The notes under the pieces were generated by a model. That model made no database searches. It was given only the letters and a program-made list of their open reading frames with translations, and was not told the origin of the DNA. 20,916 nt of DNA from Bacteroidales bacterium (GTDB lineage: Bacteria; Bacteroidota; Bacteroidia; Bacteroidales; WCHB1-69): NCBI GenBank assembly GCA_017964755.1, contig JAGCRI010000069.1, forward strand, positions 1 to 20,916, in the 5' to 3' direction. Made by a program: the position numbers and the translations under genes. The stretch's first letter is position 1; each line of letters opens with the position of its first letter. Of the stretch, positions 17,620 to 20,916 are shown piece by piece.

Positions 17620-18465
17620 TTAATAGTCACCAATGGTGGCGGGCAGTTGTGCGAGCGCCTTTTCGGTCTGTTCTGCATTTGGCGGGGTGCCATGCCACTT
17701 GTGTGTCCCCATCATAAAATCGACTCCCATGCCCATTTCGGTATGCATCAGCACCACAACGGGCTTGCCGTTACCGGTAAGTTGTTTCGCATGGCCGAGT
17801 GTGGAGACCACCTCTTCCATCTTGTTGCCGTCCATTTCCAGAACCTGCCAACCAAAAGCGGACATTTTTGCGCTGAGGTCGCCAAGCGAAAGCACGCTGT
17901 CAGTAGGACCATCAATCTGTTTTTTGTTATAGTCAACAACAACAATCAGATTATCAACCTTTTTAGCGGGTGCAAACATCAGCGCCTCCCAGTTTTGTCC
18001 CTCCTGAAGCTCGCCGTCGCCTGTAAGGGCAAAAACGAGTTTGTCATCATGATTGCTTTTCTTTGCTAATGCCGCGCCAATGGCAACAGAGAGCCCCTGA
18101 CCGAGCGAGCCCGAAGCGATACGCAGTCCGGGGAGTCCGTGGGTCGGAGTGGGATGCCCTTGAAGGCGGCTGCCAATCTGCCTGAAGGAGGCGAGCTCAC
18201 CAATCGGGAAAAAGCCCCGGCGTGCCATTACGCTGTAAAGCAGTGCTGAAAGGTGCCCGTTAGAAAGGAAAAACATATCCTCACCCCTACCTTCAACGGT
18301 GAACGATTCGGGGGCGGTGTCCATAATTTCAAAAAACAGCGCTGTCATAAAATCTGCGCAACCGAGCGCACCGCCCGGGTGCCCCGATTTTGCGCCAGAC
18401 ACCATGCGTATAATGTCACGGCGAACCTGCGCCGCAATAGTTTCCAATTCAGAAATTGTCTTCAT
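17620..18465 (-). CDS. Transketolase, N-terminal (thiamine diphosphate-binding) subunit, stand-alone
   Basis: A 281-residue half transketolase. It carries the thiamine diphosphate pyrophosphate-binding motif GDGELQEGQNWEA (149-161) ending at N180, plus SGHPGG (27-32), NGHLSALLY (69-77), HPTPTHGLPG (104-113) and SGSLGQGLSVAIG (118-130), all in the PP half of transketolase. The protein stops after this domain, which is the usual size for the N-terminal subunit of split transketolases. The pyrimidine-binding half and the C-terminal domain, normally encoded directly downstream, are absent; the next gene is an LPS permease. The enzyme would act in the non-oxidative pentose phosphate pathway only with that missing partner. 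It is the first gene of the right-hand minus-strand operon. Whether the subunit is active here, or used in another ketol transfer, is not known. Confidence 0.93.
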   Translation of the reverse strand: MKTISELETIAAQVRRDIIRMVSGAKSGHPGGALGCADFMTALFFEIMDTAPESFTVEGRGEDMFFLSNGHLSALLYSVMARRGFFPIGELASFRQIGSRLQGHPTPTHGLPGLRIASGSLGQGLSVAIGAALAKKSNHDDKLVFALTGDGELQEGQNWEALMFAPAKKVDNLIVVVDYNKKQIDGPTDSVLSLGDLSAKMSAFGWQVLEMDGNKMEEVVSTLGHAKQLTGNGKPVVVLMHTEMGMGVDFMMGTHKWHGTPPNAEQTEKALAQLPATIGDY

Positions 18466-18488
18466 AATTCAGTTATTTAAAGCAAGTG

Positions 18489-18496
18489 CAAATTTA
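18489..18496 (-). promoter_or_regulatory. Candidate -7 element upstream of the transketolase operon
   Basis: The minus strand reads TAAATTTG, an exact TAnnTTTG match, about 24 nt before the ATG at 18465. No TTTG is found 19-21 bp upstream (only TTCC), so the promoter is unproven. A second exact element, TATTTTTG, lies at 18545-18538, also without a good -33 partner. Confidence 0.35.
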
Positions 18497-18614
18497 CACA
18501 AAAATCCCGAATTTATAGGAAGAATTAAAACTTTTGTCAAAAATATAATAAGTTTCCATTTTTGGAACCAGCCAATAATGCCAAATGCAAATCTATTTAA
18601 GTCCAAAAACAGAA

Positions 18615-18644
18615 ACATTAAATGTTTTTCCACAAAAAACATGT
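18615..18644 (+). promoter_or_regulatory. Overlapping inverted repeats in the peptidase promoter, candidate operator
   Basis: A perfect 8 bp inverted repeat, ATGTTTTT (18622-18629) and AAAAACAT (18635-18642), has a 5 nt centre. It overlaps ACATTAAATGT (18615-18625), itself palindromic around a central A, and ends with ACATGT (18639-18644). It sits between the -33 and -7 elements, the usual place for a repressor site. It could also be an A/T-rich bend. Confidence 0.35.
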
Positions 18645-18651
18645 ACCTTTG
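18621..18651 (+). promoter_or_regulatory. Bacteroidetes-type promoter for the secreted peptidase gene
   Basis: The -7 element TACCTTTG (18644-18651) matches TAnnTTTG exactly. The -33 position 19 bp upstream reads AATG (18621-18624), a partial match. The predicted start is near 18656, giving a leader of about 50 nt that is A-rich just before the ATG at 18706, as usual for translation initiation in this phylum. Confidence 0.6.
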
Positions 18652-18705
18652 TCCCTCTTTTGAAACCTCGGCTCTAATAAAAACAATAACATAAAATGAT
18701 AAAAA

Positions 18706-20763
18706 ATGAAGAAAACAGTAACTATTCTGCTGACGGCGGCGTTGGTGCAATTTGCAGCCGTGAACGGAAAAATTTATGGTGCAACAATGGGTAATATTGA
18801 CGAAAAACAGGTTAAAGGCACAATTGAAGCGTGCAAAGCAAAATTCGGAACCGACAAGGATTTTAAAGACCGTTTGGAGCGCGGTGTAACCCAGACTGCC
18901 GCATTGTGGACCGCAAATGACGGGACTCCCGCCGAGTTTCAAAAGTTCTGTCTCGACAACTTTGTAGCTGATGACTCCGAATTAGAGCGCATGGCCACAC
19001 AGATAGAACAAAACCTTGAAAGCATTTTCGGCTGCTTCAACAAGATGAGTGTTGACTTGAGTCTTCCAATACACACTGACGGTCCCGAACCCACAAAATT
19101 AGATGAGATGTTTGGCGCATACAGTCCATCGGCACATTTCCAAGACGACATGTTCGAACAGAAAATTGCGTTTGTGATTGTGCTGAACTTCCCTTTCTAC
19201 ACGCTTGAGGAAAAGATCACGGCGGGGGCTGCATGGAGCCGCCAGCAGTGGGCGTACGCACGGATAGGCGACCTCTTCACCGCCCGTGTCCCCGCCGACT
19301 GCCAACAAGCGCTTGCCGCCCAACTTTCAGCCGCCGACAACTACATTGCCAACTACAATATCCAGATGGGGCACCTGTTGAACGACAAAGGCGCGCACCT
19401 CTTCCCTGACATATCACTCATCACCCATTGGGGGCTGCGTGACGAGTTGAAAACACACTACAACGAAGGCGATGAGGGCTTGGAAAAACAACGTATGATT
19501 TATCAGGTGATGCGCCGAATCATCGACCAGAGCATCCCTGCCTGCGTCATCAACAATCCTGACTATGAATGGAATCCTTATAAGAACACCGTCACCGACA
19601 AAAACGGGAAAACAGAAATGCACCCCGCCCCGGAGCCAGACACCAGATACGACTATTTCCTGAAAAACTTCAAGGCGATGAAGCAGGCTGACAACTACAA
19701 TCCGCGTTATCCGACTGCCATTTCGCGCGCTTTCGATGAGAGTATGGAAGTCAGTTTTGAAGAGATTGAAAAGTTATTCGACACTTTCTGCAGTTCTGAA
19801 CTTATAGGTGAAGTTGCGAAAATTATAGAACAGCGCGTGGGGCGCAAATTGGAACCTTTCGATATATGGTATGACGGCTTCAAGAGCCGCAGCACAATGA
19901 ACGAGGATGACCTCTCGGTGCAGACCCGCCGCCTCTACCCCACCCGCAAAGCCTTCGCCACCAAAGGGATGCCGGCAATCCTGAAACAGTTAGGATTCAG
20001 TAAAGAGAAAAGCGACTTTATCTGTTCGCATGTTACCGTTGACGCCTCGCGCGGCGCAGGGCACGCTTGGGAGTCTGCTATGCGCATGGACAACGCCAGG
20101 TTGCGCACCCGCATCGGGAAAAACGGCATGGACTATAAAGGATATAACATTGCAGTGCACGAATTCGGCCATAATGTGGAGCAGACTATCACCCTGCACG
20201 ATGTTGACCATTACATTATGAAAGGGGTGCCAAATACGGCATTCACCGAAGCCCTGGCATTCGTGTTTCAGGCGCGCGACCTCGAATTTTTAGGCTACAG
20301 CAATAACGACAAGACAAAAGAGGCCATGCAGACCCTTGACATATTCTGGGGCTGTTATGAAATTATGGGTGTGGCACTCGTTGACATGTATTGCTGGCAA
20401 TGGCTTTACGAGCACCCCGATGCCACAGCCGTGCAACTGAAAGAGCAGGTCATAAAGACAGCGCAAAAGGTATGGAACAAATACTACGCCAAATATCTTG
20501 GCGAGAAGGACTCCCCCATACTTGCTATCTACAGCCACATGATAGACGTACCGCTCTATCTGCCTAACTACCCATACGGGCACATCATCCACTTCCAGCT
20601 TGAGCAGCAGCTGAGAGGCAAAACCGTGGCGACGGAGATAGAACGTATTTTCCCTGCCGGGCGACTCACCCCGCAACTATGGATGCGCAATGCCGTAGGC
20701 AGCGAAGTCTCGCCCCAGCCGCTGATTGACGCCGCCGCCGCTGCCGTGAAGGTGGTGAGATAG
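18706..20763 (+). CDS. Secreted gluzincin-type zinc metallopeptidase, M3-like (HEFGH motif)
   Basis: A 685-residue protein with a Sec-type signal peptide: two Lys at 2-3, a hydrophobic stretch (about 5-20), and a likely cleavage near residues 20-28. No lipobox Cys is present, so it is probably periplasmic or secreted. The zinc site HEFGHN has H485 and H489 as ligands and E486 as the catalytic base. E515 in TEALAFVF, 26 residues on, is the likely third ligand, a spacing like that of the M3/M2 oligopeptidase group. A conserved-looking DIWYDGF lies near residue 387 and YPYGHIIHFQLEQQL near the C-terminus, the region where M3-like enzymes place substrate-binding Tyr/His residues. The overall sequence is far from standard oligopeptidase F or Dcp, so the family is inferred. 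The gene stands alone with its own promoter and terminator. It ends in DAAAAAVKVVR with the stop inside a heptamer repeat. Confidence 0.78.
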   Translation: MKKTVTILLTAALVQFAAVNGKIYGATMGNIDEKQVKGTIEACKAKFGTDKDFKDRLERGVTQTAALWTANDGTPAEFQKFCLDNFVADDSELERMATQIEQNLESIFGCFNKMSVDLSLPIHTDGPEPTKLDEMFGAYSPSAHFQDDMFEQKIAFVIVLNFPFYTLEEKITAGAAWSRQQWAYARIGDLFTARVPADCQQALAAQLSAADNYIANYNIQMGHLLNDKGAHLFPDISLITHWGLRDELKTHYNEGDEGLEKQRMIYQVMRRIIDQSIPACVINNPDYEWNPYKNTVTDKNGKTEMHPAPEPDTRYDYFLKNFKAMKQADNYNPRYPTAISRAFDESMEVSFEEIEKLFDTFCSSELIGEVAKIIEQRVGRKLEPFDIWYDGFKSRSTMNEDDLSVQTRRLYPTRKAFATKGMPAILKQLGFSKEKSDFICSHVTVDASRGAGHAWESAMRMDNARLRTRIGKNGMDYKGYNIAVHEFGHNVEQTITLHDVDHYIMKGVPNTAFTEALAFVFQARDLEFLGYSNNDKTKEAMQTLDIFWGCYEIMGVALVDMYCWQWLYEHPDATAVQLKEQVIKTAQKVWNKYYAKYLGEKDSPILAIYSHMIDVPLYLPNYPYGHIIHFQLEQQLRGKTVATEIERIFPAGRLTPQLWMRNAVGSEVSPQPLIDAAAAAVKVVR

Positions 20764-20797
20764 GAGTTAGGAGTTAGGAGATAGGAGTTAGAAGTTA
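20756..20797 (+). repeat. Heptamer tandem repeat (GGAG[A/T]TA) across the peptidase stop codon
   Basis: There are six 7-nt units: TGAGATA, GGAGTTA, GGAGTTA, GGAGATA, GGAGTTA and GAAGTTA. The stop TAG (20761-20763) spans the first and second units. The tract leads directly into the terminator hairpin. It is the same repeat type as at the tamB 3' end (4831-4858), in the same orientation relative to the gene. Confidence 0.85.
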
Positions 20798-20800
20798 GTA

Positions 20801-20826
20801 GAGCCGCAGTGTACTGCGGCTTTTAT
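20801..20826 (+). terminator. Rho-independent terminator of the peptidase gene
   Basis: An 8 bp stem AGCCGCAG (20802-20809) and CTGCGGCT (20814-20821) closes on a TGTA loop and is followed by a T-rich run starting at 20822. On the other strand no U-run follows, so it works in the plus direction only. The remaining 90 bases to the window end contain no gene that I can support. Confidence 0.85.
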
Positions 20827-20916
20827 TCGTTTTTGGAAGATGTTAATGCCTAAATAAGGTTGACCGTTTGTCTCTTATTTTTGATGATGTTTTTTCATGT
20901 TTGGATAACATCTCCC

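Noticed and set aside
20867..20883. Possible promoter TATTTTTG (20876-20883) near the right edge
   Set aside because: The -7 fits TAnnTTTG, but no TTTG lies 19-21 bp upstream and no gene follows in the window, so it cannot be supported.
1..20916. CRISPR array, tRNA, rRNA, insertion sequence, prophage or toxin-antitoxin pair
   Set aside because: I saw no regularly spaced repeats, no transposase or integrase signature, and no RNA gene shape; genes are housekeeping or envelope types with uniform coding style.

Overview
This window looks like ordinary chromosomal DNA from a member of the Bacteroidota, most likely the Bacteroidales. The evidence is of three kinds. The start codons have A-rich leaders and no consistent Shine-Dalgarno sequence. 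The promoters fit the Bacteroidetes pattern (TTTG, 19-21 bp, TAnnTTTG). The gene families (two-domain bifunctional nuclease with a UVR motif, very large TamB, putative manganese transporter of the ArsP_2 type, AddA-like helicase-nuclease) are typical of that group. The window is densely coding. The longest gene-free stretch is the 240 bp divergent region 18466-18705. I see no tRNA, rRNA, insertion sequence, prophage or CRISPR array.

Left block, minus strand, read from 9513 down to 1: a TamB-like envelope protein, an AI-2E family transporter, an AddA-like helicase-nuclease (UvrD/RecB type), and a putative manganese/heavy-metal transporter cut by the window edge. Spacing is 16 nt, then a 17 nt overlap, then 37 nt, so they are probably co-transcribed from a promoter that fits the Bacteroidetes consensus at 9551-9581.

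Middle block, plus strand, 9600-12662: two ABC-2 type permeases 3 nt apart, then a SpoU/TrmH-family RNA methyltransferase. Their promoter is interleaved with the tamB promoter. No ATPase or HlyD-type partner is encoded in the window.

Right block, minus strand, read from 18465 down to 12676: transketolase N-terminal subunit, LptF/LptG-family permease, family 4-like glycosyltransferase, bifunctional nuclease, RecR, and 3-dehydroquinate synthase (AroB). Gaps are 11 nt or less, one junction is a TGATG overlap, and recR and aroB abut in the same reading frame. This is probably one operon mixing central carbon metabolism, LPS export, glycan synthesis, DNA repair and aromatic biosynthesis. It converges on the methyltransferase gene.

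Right end, plus strand: a secreted gluzincin-type metallopeptidase (HEFGH) with its own promoter, a candidate palindromic operator and a strong intrinsic terminator.

No clear new defence or mobile system is visible. The most notable points are a shared heptamer repeat (GGAG[A/T]TA) straddling the stop codons of two unrelated genes, mutually overlapping divergent promoters, a transketolase half-gene without its partner, a recR-TAG-aroB in-frame junction, an unusual M3-like peptidase, and a permease pair without an ATPase.
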